From NCBI RefSeq assembly GCF_004000435.1, contig NZ_RBVZ01000002.1:860501-924500 (forward strand): a DNA stretch of 64,000 nt, in the 5' to 3' direction. The stretch's first letter is position 1. Each line of letters begins with the position of its first letter. Shown in pieces: positions 24,606 to 34,087 of the stretch. Source of the DNA: Alexandriicola marinus (GTDB lineage: Bacteria; Pseudomonadota; Alphaproteobacteria; Rhodobacterales; Rhodobacteraceae). The notes under the pieces are model-generated. The model did not search any database. It had not been told where the DNA came from and worked only from the letters and a program-made list of their open reading frames with translations. The translations under genes and the position numbers were made by a program.

Positions 24606-25273
24606 TAGGGCAAGGCCTGACGCACGAGGTCTGCCCCCGGGCCATCAAGCTCGGGCAGCGGGCCCTCCGCTGCGGCAAAACCCGTCGAACGATGCACCGC
24701 GCCATACCAATGTGGTGCCCAGACACCGTCGAAATCGCGTGGGCCGGCTTGCCATGACAGGATCGCCGGATCCCAATCAAGCCCAACCTCGGCGCACAGT
24801 TTCTTCAGCATGGTTTCCGGATCGCGCCTGATCAGCGCGCTGTCGATCACCGGCCCGGGAAAGCGGTGGTAGAACTCGACCTGCTGGCGAAACCCGATAT
24901 CGTCAAACGCGGGGTTTTCGCGTTTCGCAAGATAGCTGGCCACAACACGGGCCGGGTGCCGGATCAGATGAACGTTCACGCAGCCCTCGGCCCAATCGAG
25001 CGAAAAGCCCGGCAGCATGTGAAACGTCATGTGTTTCATGTACCAATGCGCCTTTCCGTCGGGCACTGGCCCGGCACAAAGCCGGGCGATGACCTCGGGA
25101 TCGGTTTCATAGGCGGCAAGAACCTCGTCCCGCATCGGGTGATCGATCCCCGATTGTGCAAGGTAGGCGGCATAGAAGGGCTCGTCCCACGCCGCGAAAT
25201 CAGACCGGTTTCCGAAGGCATACAGCATCGCGGTCGACAGGTTCCGCGGGCCGGACCACATGGCGATCTTCAC
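24572..25273 (-). CDS. Sulfotransferase-like P-loop protein
   Basis: A 233-residue protein resembling the sulfotransferase superfamily: a 5' PAPS-loop-like WSGPRNLST (residues 6-14) at the N-terminus and a 3'-phosphate-binding-like strand VHLIRHPARVVASYL (about 100-115). Proteins of this kind occur beside branched-chain aminotransferase genes in many alphaproteobacteria, but their reaction is not known to me. The start is GTG at 25273, just after the aminotransferase stop, so the two are probably co-transcribed. Confidence 0.78.
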   Translation of the reverse strand: MKIAMWSGPRNLSTAMLYAFGNRSDFAAWDEPFYAAYLAQSGIDHPMRDEVLAAYETDPEVIARLCAGPVPDGKAHWYMKHMTFHMLPGFSLDWAEGCVNVHLIRHPARVVASYLAKRENPAFDDIGFRQQVEFYHRFPGPVIDSALIRRDPETMLKKLCAEVGLDWDPAILSWQAGPRDFDGVWAPHWYGAVHRSTGFAAAEGPLPELDGPGADLVRQALPYYEELSARTLR

Positions 25274-25275
25274 GA

Positions 25276-26208
25276 TCAGCGCTCCGCCGGATTGCCGCGT
25301 CGGCCCGCATCTCTTGCGACAAGATCCTTGTAGAGGGCCCGGATATGTTCGGTGACGGGGCCAAGGGTGCCAGTCCCGATCTGGCGACCATCAATCTGGC
25401 CCACGGGGGTCTGGGCGCCGAAGGTGCCGGTCAGGAAGGCCTCGTCCGCGCCATAGGTATCGACAAGGGAATAATTGCGTTCGAACACAGGGATCCCGTC
25501 GGCACGGCAGACATCGATTACCTTCTGGCGGGTGATGCCGTTCATGCAATAATCGCCGGTCGACGTCCACACTTCGCCCTTTCGGACAATGAAGAAGTTG
25601 CAGGCATTCGTCGTGTTCACGAACCCATGCACATCCAGCATCAGGGCCTCGTCCGCGCCGGCCTTTTCGGCGGCGATGCACGCCAGGATGCAATTCAGTT
25701 TGGAATGGGAATTCAGCTTGGGATCCTGTGTCATCGGCAGGCCCCGCATGTGTGGCACCGTCGCAAGGCGGATCGGCCTTGGCAGAGACGGTTTCGAATG
25801 TTCGATGATGATCACGACGGTCGGCCCCTGGCGCGACAGGGCGGGATGCTGGAACGGGCGGGATTTGACCCCACGCGTCACCATCAACCGCGCATGGGCA
25901 TCCGTGCGCATCCCGTTGGCGCGGCGGGTTCTTTCCAGGGCCTCGGTGATGGCGGCACGATCCATCCCGATTTCGAGGTCGATCGCCAGCGCCGCTTCGA
26001 ACAGGCGATCGAGGTGTTCGCCGAGAAACGCCCAGCGCCCGTCGTAGAGACGAAGCCCTTCCCATACCCCGTCGCCAAGCATGAAGCCTGAATCATAGAC
26101 GCTGACCAAAGCCTCTGCCTTGGGCTTCAGCTCGCCGTTGACCCAGATCAGGATCCGCTCGTTGCGGGCATCCTCTTCGGCCTGGTGCGTGGTGACGTGA
26201 TCTTCCAT
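25276..26208 (-). CDS. Class IV PLP-dependent aminotransferase (branched-chain/D-amino acid type)
   Basis: A 310-residue fold-type IV aminotransferase. Family features: GDGVWEGLR (45-53), the likely PLP lysine in HSKLNCI (Lys170), an EALMLD strand, the glutamate-position loop VNTTNACNFF (198-206), and TGTFGAQTPV near residue 272. It resembles branched-chain aminotransferases and D-amino acid transaminases; the exact substrate is not readable. AAGGAG lies 7 bases before the ATG. It is followed by a sulfotransferase-like gene. Confidence 0.9.
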   Translation of the reverse strand: MEDHVTTHQAEEDARNERILIWVNGELKPKAEALVSVYDSGFMLGDGVWEGLRLYDGRWAFLGEHLDRLFEAALAIDLEIGMDRAAITEALERTRRANGMRTDAHARLMVTRGVKSRPFQHPALSRQGPTVVIIIEHSKPSLPRPIRLATVPHMRGLPMTQDPKLNSHSKLNCILACIAAEKAGADEALMLDVHGFVNTTNACNFFIVRKGEVWTSTGDYCMNGITRQKVIDVCRADGIPVFERNYSLVDTYGADEAFLTGTFGAQTPVGQIDGRQIGTGTLGPVTEHIRALYKDLVARDAGRRGNPAER

Positions 26209-26341
26209 TCGGAGGCTCCTTTTTCGGTCAGGCTAGGACCGGCGATCGATTGTTCCAAGGGGTAAACAGAGCGTGAACTATCCTCGGCATGAATTGCGCG
26301 GCGGCCGCCAAGGCACGATGCTGGGACCAAGGAGATGAACA

Positions 26342-26512
26342 ATGACAGATTGCACCAAATCCTGCCGTGACAGCGCAAAGCTGACGACCCTCGCCATCGC
26401 GATCGCATTGGGCTTCGCGATCCAGACACACATGGTTCGCGCAGACGACCAGAAGGTCGCCTGCATCCAGTACCTGATGGAGACAGGCGAAGACGGGTCG
26501 ATCTCGGCCTAG
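26342..26512 (+). CDS. Small secreted protein of unknown function (56 aa)
   Basis: A 56-residue product: short polar N-terminus (MTDCTKSCRDSAK), a hydrophobic signal-like stretch (LTTLAIAIALGFAI, about residues 14-27) and a short mature part with one Cys (KVACIQYLM). AAGGAG stands 7 bases before the ATG, a strong ribosome-binding site. The TAG stop overlaps the opposing malic enzyme stop in the palindrome CTAG. The unusual feature is Cys4 and Cys8 before the hydrophobic segment. I do not recognise a family; it could be a tiny periplasmic or membrane protein. Confidence 0.6.
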   Translation: MTDCTKSCRDSAKLTTLAIAIALGFAIQTHMVRADDQKVACIQYLMETGEDGSISA

Positions 26513-28764
26513 CGCAGGTTGCAGGCGGCCATGATCGCCATGTTCAGAATGTCGTTCGTCGTCGAGACGGTCGAACAGATCTGAATCGGCTTGTCGATGC
26601 CCGTGAGAATGGGGCCGATGACGGTTGCGCCTGCCATTTCCTGCATCAGCTTGACCGAGATCGATGCCGAATGCCGCGCCGGCACAACAAGAACATTCGC
26701 GGGCCCCGTCAGACGTGAAAACGGATAGTGATCCATCGCCTTGGGGTTCAGGGCCACATCGACCGTCATTTCTCCTTCGTACTCGAAATCGACCCCGCGC
26801 CGATCAAGCACGCTCGCCGCGCGGTGCATCTTTTCCGCGCGTTCCGACACCGGGTAGCCAAAGGTCGAGAATGACAGGAACGCAACCCGCGGCGTCAGAC
26901 CAAGAAGCCGCGCCACGCCAACACCGCGTTCGGCGATGTCGGCCAGATCGTTCTCGTCTGGCCATTCATGCACCAGCGTGTCCGAGATCAGGACAATCCG
27001 CCCACGATGCATGACGACGGAGACACCCGCTGCGCCATCATGCGGCCCGGCGTCGAAGACATGGTTCACCAGTTCCAGAACATGCGCGGATTTTCGGGTG
27101 GCGCCCGTCACCATCCCGTCGCCATGGCCATGCGCCAGCATCAACGCGGCAAAGACATGCCGGTCACGCGCCGCAAGCCGGTGGATATCCTGATGGTCGT
27201 GCCCCTTGCGTTGCAACCTGTTGTAAAGGAACGACTTATAGGTCTCGAGATGTTCGGTATTCGCGGCGTTGACGACATGAAGTTCCCGAACGGCATCCTC
27301 CAACCCCTCGGCCGTCAGCTTGTCGGCCACATCGCTCTGACGCCCGACGACGAGGGCCCGCCCATATCCGGATCTCTGGTAGGCGACGGCCGCCCGCAGG
27401 ACGCGGGGATCATCGCCTTCGGCGAAGATCATCGTCGATTGCGAAGACCGGGCCCGGGCATGAATGCCGCGCAGGATCGAGGCTGTCGGATCCATGCGGA
27501 CCTTGAGCGCCTCTTCATACCCGTCCATGTCGATGATCGGACGTCGAGCAACTCCTGTCGCCATTCCGGCACGCGCCACCGACGGCGGAACGCGGTGGAT
27601 CAGGCGAGGATCGAACGGCGTGGGGATGATATAGTCACGCCCGAATGTCAGTTTTCTGCCATAGGCCACCGCAACCTCATCAGGCACCTCTTCGCGTGCA
27701 AGTGCGGCAAGGGCCTCGGCACAGGCGATCTTCATCTCGTCGTTGATGGCGCGGGCGTGGATGTCGAGCGCGCCGCGAAAGAGGTAGGGAAATCCTAGGA
27801 CGTTGTTCACCTGGTTGGGATAATCGCTCCGTCCGGTGGCAACGATCGCGTCGGGGCGAACTTCGTGCGCCTCTTCGGGGGTGATTTCTGGATCGGGGTT
27901 CGCCATGGCGAAGATGACCGGGTTGTCGGCCATGGCCTGAACCATCTCTTGGGTGACGGCACCCTTGGCCGACACGCCAAGAAACACATCCGCGCCTTTC
28001 ATCGCCTCTTCCAGCGTCCTCAGGTCGGTTTTCACCGCATGAGCCGATTTCCATTGGTTCATGCCATCGGTGCGGCCCTGATAGATAACGCCCTTGGTAT
28101 CGCAGGCGATACAATTCTCGTGCCGCGCGCCCATCGCCTTGAGAAGCTCGATACAGGCGATGCCCGCAGCACCAGCGCCGTTCAGGACGATGCGGCAGTC
28201 TTCGATCTTTTTCCCGGAAATATGCAGCGCGTTGATCAGACCCGCCGCACAGATCACGGCCGTTCCGTGCTGATCGTCATGAAAGACGGGGATGTCCATC
28301 TGCTCTTTCAGCGCCTGTTCGATGATAAAGCATTCGGGCGCCTTGATATCCTCGAGGTTCACGCCGCCGAAAGTCGGGCCCATCAGTCGAACGGCCTTGA
28401 TGAATTCTTCGGGGTCTTCGGTGTCCAGTTCGATATCGATGGAGTTCACATCGGCGAACCGCTTGAACAGGACGGATTTGCCTTCCATCACCGGCTTGGA
28501 GCCCAGCGCGCCTAGATTTCCAAGCCCAAGAACAGCCGTCCCGTTCGAAATCACCGCAACAAGGTTGCCCTTGTTCGTATAATCATAGGCCGTTTCTGGG
28601 TTGGCCGCGATCTCTTCGCAGGGGATGGCGACGCCGGGAGAATACGCAAGGCTCAGATCGCGCTGTGTCGCCATAGGCACGGTGGCCTGAACCTCCCATT
28701 TTCCGGGTGTCGGCTCCATGTGAAAGGCAAGCGCATCTTCGCGCGTAAAGCGGGGTTTTGGCAT
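26509..28764 (-). CDS. maeB: NADP-dependent malic enzyme with C-terminal phosphotransacetylase-like domain
   Basis: Oxidatively decarboxylates malate to pyruvate, making NADPH. The 751-residue protein is of the MaeB type: N-terminal malic domain (about 1-160, with AYSPGVA and FHDDQHGTA), NAD(P)-binding domain with the loop NGAGAAGIAC (about 195-204), and a C-terminal phosphate-acetyltransferase-like domain (about 430-750, with MVTGATRKSA). In known MaeB proteins that last domain regulates activity by acetyl-CoA binding and is not catalytic. Divergent from mutS. Confidence 0.96.
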   Translation of the reverse strand: MPKPRFTREDALAFHMEPTPGKWEVQATVPMATQRDLSLAYSPGVAIPCEEIAANPETAYDYTNKGNLVAVISNGTAVLGLGNLGALGSKPVMEGKSVLFKRFADVNSIDIELDTEDPEEFIKAVRLMGPTFGGVNLEDIKAPECFIIEQALKEQMDIPVFHDDQHGTAVICAAGLINALHISGKKIEDCRIVLNGAGAAGIACIELLKAMGARHENCIACDTKGVIYQGRTDGMNQWKSAHAVKTDLRTLEEAMKGADVFLGVSAKGAVTQEMVQAMADNPVIFAMANPDPEITPEEAHEVRPDAIVATGRSDYPNQVNNVLGFPYLFRGALDIHARAINDEMKIACAEALAALAREEVPDEVAVAYGRKLTFGRDYIIPTPFDPRLIHRVPPSVARAGMATGVARRPIIDMDGYEEALKVRMDPTASILRGIHARARSSQSTMIFAEGDDPRVLRAAVAYQRSGYGRALVVGRQSDVADKLTAEGLEDAVRELHVVNAANTEHLETYKSFLYNRLQRKGHDHQDIHRLAARDRHVFAALMLAHGHGDGMVTGATRKSAHVLELVNHVFDAGPHDGAAGVSVVMHRGRIVLISDTLVHEWPDENDLADIAERGVGVARLLGLTPRVAFLSFSTFGYPVSERAEKMHRAASVLDRRGVDFEYEGEMTVDVALNPKAMDHYPFSRLTGPANVLVVPARHSASISVKLMQEMAGATVIGPILTGIDKPIQICSTVSTTNDILNMAIMAACNLR

Positions 28765-28907
28765 CGGTTTCCTCCCTCGGCCGGCTTTTGTTCGCCGTCC
28801 GGCACGTTAGACGGAACTGCGAAGGTGATTTCAAGTCATGGAGCAGGTTTCATCGCCAGAATCGCGATGATACGGTCTGCCGGCGGGCATGGCTTGGGGG
28901 GCTTGAC

Positions 28908-31556
28908 GTGACAAAGGCAGAGACCGTCACGCCGATGATGGCGCAGTATCTCGACATCAAGGCGGGGTATCCCGACGCGCTGTTGTTCTACCGTATGGGC
29001 GATTTCTACGAAATGTTCTTCGACGATGCCGTCGCGGCGGCCGAGGCGCTCGACATCGCGCTGACAAAGCGGGGCAAACATCTGGGCGACGATATCCCGA
29101 TGTGCGGCGTCCCGGTGCATTCGGCAGAAGGCTATTTCCTGACGCTGATCCGCAAGGGATTTCGCGTGGCTGTCTGCGAACAGCTTGAAGATCCGTCAGA
29201 GGCGAAGAAGCGCGGATCAAAGGCCGTGGTCAAGCGTGATGTCGTGCGGCTGGTCACGCCGGGCACGCTGACCGAGGATTCGCTTCTTGATGCACGGCGG
29301 CACAATTTTCTGGCCAGCTATACGATGGTCCGCGACGCTGGCGCGTTGGCATGGGTCGATATCTCGACCGGGGCGGTGTCAGTACTGTCCTGCCCCCGTT
29401 TGCGGCTCGGGCCCGAACTGGCGCGTCTGGGCCCGCGCGAAATCATCGTGCCCGAGAGCCTCGAAGCCGAGCTTGCGGAGACGATATCGGATATGGGGGT
29501 CGCGCTGACGCCCCTTGGCCGGTCTGCATTCGACAGCACCAACGGCGAAAAGCGTCTGTGCGATCTGTATGGCGTGGCCTCACTCGAGGCGTTCGGCAGC
29601 TTTGGCCGGGCCGAGACCGGGGCGCTGTCCGGGCTGATCGAATATCTCGACATCACCCAGAAGGGAAAGTTGCCCCTCTTGCGGCCTCCGGTTCAGGAAA
29701 CCGACAGTCCCGTGATTCAGATCGATGCCGCGACGCGCCGAAGCCTAGAGCTGACCCATGCGAACGCGGGCGGGCGGGCCGGATCACTTCTTGCCACGAT
29801 CGACAGGACAGTGACGGCGACGGGCGCCCGGCTTCTGGAACTCCGGCTCGCGTCACCCTCCTGCCGGATCGCCGACATCTCATCACGGCAAGAGGCCGTC
29901 GGATTTTTCGTCGGGGATGACAGGTTCCGCGCGGATATCCGGTCCGCTTTGCGGGGCGCACATGACGTGGACAGGGCATTGTCCCGGTTGGGGCTGGATC
30001 GTGCGGGCCCCCGGGACATGGCCGCGATCCGCAACACGCTCGAAGTGGCCGAACAGATCGCCGGGATGTTCGACAGACGGGAACTTCCGACACTTCTGTC
30101 AGACGCCGCAAAGGACCTGTTGGGCCACGCTAGCCTTGTCGAGACACTGGAATCTGCTCTTGTCGCCGAACCGCCCCTTCTGACACGGGATGGCGGTTTC
30201 ATCGCGCAGGGATTTGACCCCGAACTTGATGAGGCCCGCACCCTGCGCGACGAGGGGCGGGGCGTGATCGCGGGGATGCAGACAAAGTATGCCGAATTGT
30301 CGGGCGTCTCGTCGCTCAAGATCAAGCATAACAATGTGTTGGGCTATTTCATCGAAACAACGGCCACCCACGCGGCAAAGATGCTGGCTCCTCCTCTGAG
30401 CGAGACGTTCATCCATCGTCAGACGACGGCAAATCAGGTCCGGTTCACGACTGTCGATCTGAACGAACTGGAAACCCGGATCCTCAATGCCGGGTCTCGC
30501 GCGATCGAGATCGAAAAACGTCACTATTCCAGCCTGCGAGAGGCGATTATAGGGTCTGCCCCTGCCCTTTCGGCGCTTGCGCGCGCGCTGGCCGAGATCG
30601 ATCTTGCCGCTGCCCTGGCCGAGATTGCCCGGGCCGAAAACTGGTGCCGGCCCGTGGTCGACGAAAGCCGCGACTTCGAAATCCTCGGTGGTCGTCATCC
30701 CGTCGTGGAAGAGGCGTTGCGGAAATCGGGCGAGGCGTTCGTTGCCAACGATTGTGATCTTGGTCCCGCCCCGATCTGGCTTTTGACCGGGCCGAACATG
30801 GCGGGCAAATCGACGTTTCTGAGGCAGAACGCCCTGATCGCGCTTCTGGCCCAGATGGGCGCCTATGTGCCGGCCAAATCCGCACGGATCGGGATCGTGA
30901 GCCAGATCTTCAGCCGCGTCGGGGCATCGGATGATCTGGCGCGCGGTCGTTCCACCTTCATGGTCGAGATGGTTGAAACCGCGGCGATCCTGAATCAGGC
31001 GGACGACCGTGCGCTCGTGATCCTCGACGAGATTGGGCGCGGGACGGCGACCTATGATGGCCTGTCCATCGCCTGGGCCACGCTGGAACATCTGGAGGCA
31101 GTCAATCGCTGCCGCGCGATCTTTGCGACGCATTACCACGAAATGGCAGGGCTGGCGTCGCGGCTGGATGGCGTCGACAACGCGACCGTCACCGTCAAGG
31201 AATGGGACGGGGAGGTCATATTCCTGCATGAGGTGCGGCGCGGCACCGCGGATCGGAGTTATGGTGTGCAGGTCGCCCGTCTGGCGGGGCTGCCCACATC
31301 GGTCGTCGAACGTGCGCGCGTCGTTCTTGAGGCGCTGGAAAAGGGCGAGCGCGAAGGCGGTCGCGCAAGGGAGGCCCTTGTTGACGATCTGCCCCTGTTC
31401 TCGGCCGCGCCACCGGTGCACGCGGCACCAGCGCCCGCACCGACCGCATCCGCGCTGGAAGAAAGACTTGGCGAGATCCTGCCTGACGAACTTACGCCGA
31501 GGCAGGCGCTGGAGCTGATCTATGAATTGAAGGGGCTGAGCGGCGCAGAAGAATAG
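28908..31556 (+). CDS. mutS: DNA mismatch repair protein MutS
   Basis: Recognises mismatches and starts repair. I start it at GTG 28908 with GGGGGG upstream, since the product then opens with TVTPMMAQYL like the family; 882 residues. The mismatch-reading Phe-x-Glu motif is GDFYEMF (Phe33, Glu35), and the ATPase has Walker A TGPNMAGKST (about 626-635), DDLARGRSTFMVEM and ILDEIGRGTATYDG. A C-terminal region rich in Ala and Pro precedes the final helix-turn-helix. Stops of mutS and grpE are 3 bp apart. Confidence 0.97.
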   Translation: MTKAETVTPMMAQYLDIKAGYPDALLFYRMGDFYEMFFDDAVAAAEALDIALTKRGKHLGDDIPMCGVPVHSAEGYFLTLIRKGFRVAVCEQLEDPSEAKKRGSKAVVKRDVVRLVTPGTLTEDSLLDARRHNFLASYTMVRDAGALAWVDISTGAVSVLSCPRLRLGPELARLGPREIIVPESLEAELAETISDMGVALTPLGRSAFDSTNGEKRLCDLYGVASLEAFGSFGRAETGALSGLIEYLDITQKGKLPLLRPPVQETDSPVIQIDAATRRSLELTHANAGGRAGSLLATIDRTVTATGARLLELRLASPSCRIADISSRQEAVGFFVGDDRFRADIRSALRGAHDVDRALSRLGLDRAGPRDMAAIRNTLEVAEQIAGMFDRRELPTLLSDAAKDLLGHASLVETLESALVAEPPLLTRDGGFIAQGFDPELDEARTLRDEGRGVIAGMQTKYAELSGVSSLKIKHNNVLGYFIETTATHAAKMLAPPLSETFIHRQTTANQVRFTTVDLNELETRILNAGSRAIEIEKRHYSSLREAIIGSAPALSALARALAEIDLAAALAEIARAENWCRPVVDESRDFEILGGRHPVVEEALRKSGEAFVANDCDLGPAPIWLLTGPNMAGKSTFLRQNALIALLAQMGAYVPAKSARIGIVSQIFSRVGASDDLARGRSTFMVEMVETAAILNQADDRALVILDEIGRGTATYDGLSIAWATLEHLEAVNRCRAIFATHYHEMAGLASRLDGVDNATVTVKEWDGEVIFLHEVRRGTADRSYGVQVARLAGLPTSVVERARVVLEALEKGEREGGRAREALVDDLPLFSAAPPVHAAPAPAPTASALEERLGEILPDELTPRQALELIYELKGLSGAEE

Positions 31557-31559
31557 GCG

Positions 31560-32135
31560 TCAGCCGGCCGGCGTCGACGACACTCCAACCTGCGCGGGCC
31601 GCAGAAGGCGATCATGCAGGTAGAAACCAACGGTCATCACCTGAATGATTTCACCAGCTTTCGTGCCGGGAACAGGGGCTTCAAACATTGCCTGATGCGC
31701 CTGCGGATCGAATTTTTCACCGACTTCTGGCGCAACAGCCTCGATTCCATGTTTCTTGAACACGTTGACAAGCTCTGACTTCGTCAGCTCGATCCCTTCG
31801 AGTAGGGCCTCGTTTCCGGCGCGCTGCTCCTCGGTGACCGATTGAAGCGCACGGTCGAGGTTGTCATAGACCGGCAGCAAATCACGCGCGAGCCGCGAGC
31901 CGCCGTAATTCTCGGCTTCGCGACGATCACGGTCGGCGCGTTTTCTTGTGTTCTCGGCATCCGCGAGGGCCCGCATGAAGCGGTCCTTGAATTCGTCGCG
32001 TTCTGCACGCAGGGCCTCAAGCTCGTCCTGATCGGCTGCGTCGAACCCGGACGGTTCTTCGCCAGCCGCCTCCATCGCGTCTGCTTCGGCGGCGAGTTCG
32101 TCAAGCGTTTGAGGTTGGGCTTTGGGGTCAGACAT
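31560..32135 (-). CDS. grpE: Nucleotide exchange factor GrpE
   Basis: The ADP/ATP exchange factor of DnaK. The 191-residue protein has an acidic N-terminus, a long coiled-coil (about 38-85, with RDEFKDRFMRALADAEN) and the C-terminal beta domain (GEKFDPQAHQAMF and VGFYLHDRLLRPAQVGVS). AAGGGA precedes the ATG. It lies 11 bp after hrcA in the same orientation, forming the usual hrcA-grpE heat-shock operon. Confidence 0.96.
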   Translation of the reverse strand: MSDPKAQPQTLDELAAEADAMEAAGEEPSGFDAADQDELEALRAERDEFKDRFMRALADAENTRKRADRDRREAENYGGSRLARDLLPVYDNLDRALQSVTEEQRAGNEALLEGIELTKSELVNVFKKHGIEAVAPEVGEKFDPQAHQAMFEAPVPGTKAGEIIQVMTVGFYLHDRLLRPAQVGVSSTPAG

Positions 32136-32146
32136 TTCGTTTCCCT

Positions 32147-33211
32147 TCAGGTGCGGTCAGTCAGCAATTTGCCGACCAGCTGCGCAGTGTAATCCACGAT
32201 CGGCACGATGCGGCCATAGTTGAGCCGTGTCGGCCCGATGACGCCAACGGCGCCAATGATCTTACGGTCGGCGTTCATATATGGAGAAACCACCAAAGAG
32301 GAACCCGAAAGTGAAAAGAGTTTGTTCTCCGAGCCGATAAAAATGCGCACACCCTCGCCGGTTTCGGTCAATTCAAGAAACTGGGCAATGTCCCGCTTGC
32401 GTTCAAGGTCATCGAACAGGCTCCGGATGCGGTCAAGATCGATTTCGGCGCCATCCTCGGAGATCAGGTTGCCTCGGCCCCGCACGATAAGGCGTTCGCC
32501 GTCATCGCCCTTGTTCACCCAGGTCGCGAGACCGTTTTCGACCAGTTCGGCGGCAAGCTTGTCGACCTCTTGCCGGCGGGTCGCGATCTCAGACGTCACG
32601 ACACCGGACAGCTCTGACAGGGTGCGTCCTTCGGCCACGGCATTGAGGAAATTCGCAGCCTCCCGCATCGAGGATGGGGTCTGACCCGGCGGCGGGGCAA
32701 AGATGCGATTCTCGACATGACCGTCGGCAAAGACCAGAACAACCAGCGCACGATCGGGGCTGAGCGAGACGAATTCGATGTGCCTGATCGGGGCCTCGTG
32801 CTTGGGCGTCAGGACAAGGCTTGCGCCGTGAGTGACACCCGAAAGCGCCGAGCCGACACGATCAAGAAGTGACGAAACATCGGAGGTGTTCGAACCCAGC
32901 GTCTCGTCGATGCGGGCGCGATCCGCCTGATCAAGATCTCCGACCTCCAGCAGGCCATCGACAAACATCCGCAAGCCAAGTTCGGTCGGGATACGCCCGG
33001 CACTGACATGAGGGCTGTCGAGCAGGCCGAGATACTCCAGATCCTGCATCACGTTACGAATGGTGGCGGCGCTGACCTGCTCGGACAATGTGCGGGTGAG
33101 CGTGCGGGATCCGACGGGCGATCCGGTTTCGAGATAGCCTTCGACGACCCGGCGAAAAACTTCGCGGGACCGTTCGTTCATTTCTTCGATCTTCGGTCGG
33201 TTTTCGGACAT
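32147..33211 (-). CDS. hrcA: Heat-inducible transcription repressor HrcA
   Basis: HrcA represses class I heat-shock genes by binding CIRCE. The 354-residue protein has an N-terminal winged helix (EMNERSREVFRRVVEGYLE at 9-27, split by the family turn, then TRTLSEQVSAATIRNVMQDLE), a GAF-like middle part and the C-terminal VVPSY-like VSPYMNADRKIIGAVGVIGP. The start at 33211 has CCGGAG 8 bases upstream. No CIRCE element is visible before hrcA; a housekeeping-type promoter lies at 33235-33262. Confidence 0.95.
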   Translation of the reverse strand: MSENRPKIEEMNERSREVFRRVVEGYLETGSPVGSRTLTRTLSEQVSAATIRNVMQDLEYLGLLDSPHVSAGRIPTELGLRMFVDGLLEVGDLDQADRARIDETLGSNTSDVSSLLDRVGSALSGVTHGASLVLTPKHEAPIRHIEFVSLSPDRALVVLVFADGHVENRIFAPPPGQTPSSMREAANFLNAVAEGRTLSELSGVVTSEIATRRQEVDKLAAELVENGLATWVNKGDDGERLIVRGRGNLISEDGAEIDLDRIRSLFDDLERKRDIAQFLELTETGEGVRIFIGSENKLFSLSGSSLVVSPYMNADRKIIGAVGVIGPTRLNYGRIVPIVDYTAQLVGKLLTDRT

Positions 33212-33234
33212 TTCTGATGCTCCGGAACGCGGCA

Positions 33235-33262
33235 ATTAAAGCTATCCGTAAGGCGCCGTCAA
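33235..33262 (-). promoter_or_regulatory. Putative promoter of hrcA-grpE
   Basis: On the minus strand TTGACG (33262-33257), a 16-bp spacer and TTTAAT (33240-33235) each match the housekeeping consensus in 5 of 6 positions. The transcript would start near 33228, leaving just room for the GGAG of hrcA. It excludes the longer in-frame hrcA start at 33235. Confidence 0.5.
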
Positions 33263-33376
33263 TCGCCGGTTCGTTGCTGCGCCACCCTTCAGACATGGCC
33301 ATGGCGCTCGGGGTTGGCAAGTCAGTGGATGAAGCGTATTCCGCGACGAGGAATTCAGCGACCAAGGGAGACAGGC

Positions 33377-34087
33377 ATGCGGCCTTCAGGACGTGATACC
33401 AACCAGATGCGGGACGTTTCGATCGAGATCGGCGTCAACCGCCACGCGGAGGGATCATGCCTGATCCGGATGGGTGACACACATGTGATCTGTACCGCGA
33501 CGATCGATGAAAGGGTCCCTCCCTTTCTGAAGAATTCGGGTCTGGGATGGGTAACGGCCGAATACGGCATGTTGCCCCGCGCCACGCACAGCCGCATGCG
33601 CCGCGAGGCCAAGGCCGCGCAATCCGGCCGTACGCAGGAGATTCAGCGCCTGATCGGGCGGTCCCTTCGCGCCGGCGTCGACCGGTCTGCGCTGGGCGAA
33701 CGGCAGATCACCGTGGACTGCGACGTGATCCAGGCCGATGGCGGAACCCGCTGTGCATCGATCACCGGTGGCTGGGTCGCGCTGAAACTTGCTGTGAACC
33801 AGCTTATGTCGGCGGGTCTTGTGACATCTGACCCGCTGGTGTCGCCGGTCTCGGCGATCAGCTGTGGGATTTATGCCGGGCAGCCGGTTCTGGATCTTGA
33901 TTATCCCGAAGATAGCGAAGCGGGCGTCGACGGGAATTTCGTCATCACAGGCGGCAAGCTGGTCGAGGTTCAGATGTCGGCGGAAGGTTCGACATTCACC
34001 CGTAGTGAACTCGATGCGTTGGTCGATCTTGCGACGGAAGGCTGCGACACGCTTGCCGCAATGCAAATGGCCGCGTGCAGCACATGA
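33377..34087 (+). CDS. rph: Ribonuclease PH
   Basis: A phosphorolytic 3'-5' exoribonuclease that trims tRNA precursors. The 236-residue product opens with [11 protein letters not shown] and has the family's [27 protein letters not shown] and [15 protein letters not shown] stretches, plus [20 protein letters not shown] precedes the ATG. The stop overlaps the rdgB start (ATGA), beginning an rph-rdgB-hemW run. It is divergent from hrcA. Confidence 0.97.
   Translation: MRPSGRDTNQMRDVSIEIGVNRHAEGSCLIRMGDTHVICTATIDERVPPFLKNSGLGWVTAEYGMLPRATHSRMRREAKAAQSGRTQEIQRLIGRSLRAGVDRSALGERQITVDCDVIQADGGTRCASITGGWVALKLAVNQLMSAGLVTSDPLVSPVSAISCGIYAGQPVLDLDYPEDSEAGVDGNFVITGGKLVEVQMSAEGSTFTRSELDALVDLATEGCDTLAAMQMAACST

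Noticed and set aside
33212-33376. Heat-shock sigma-32 promoter for hrcA
   Set aside because: CTTGCC and a CCATG-like sequence exist, but the spacing does not fit; the TTGACG-TTTAAT pair is a better candidate.
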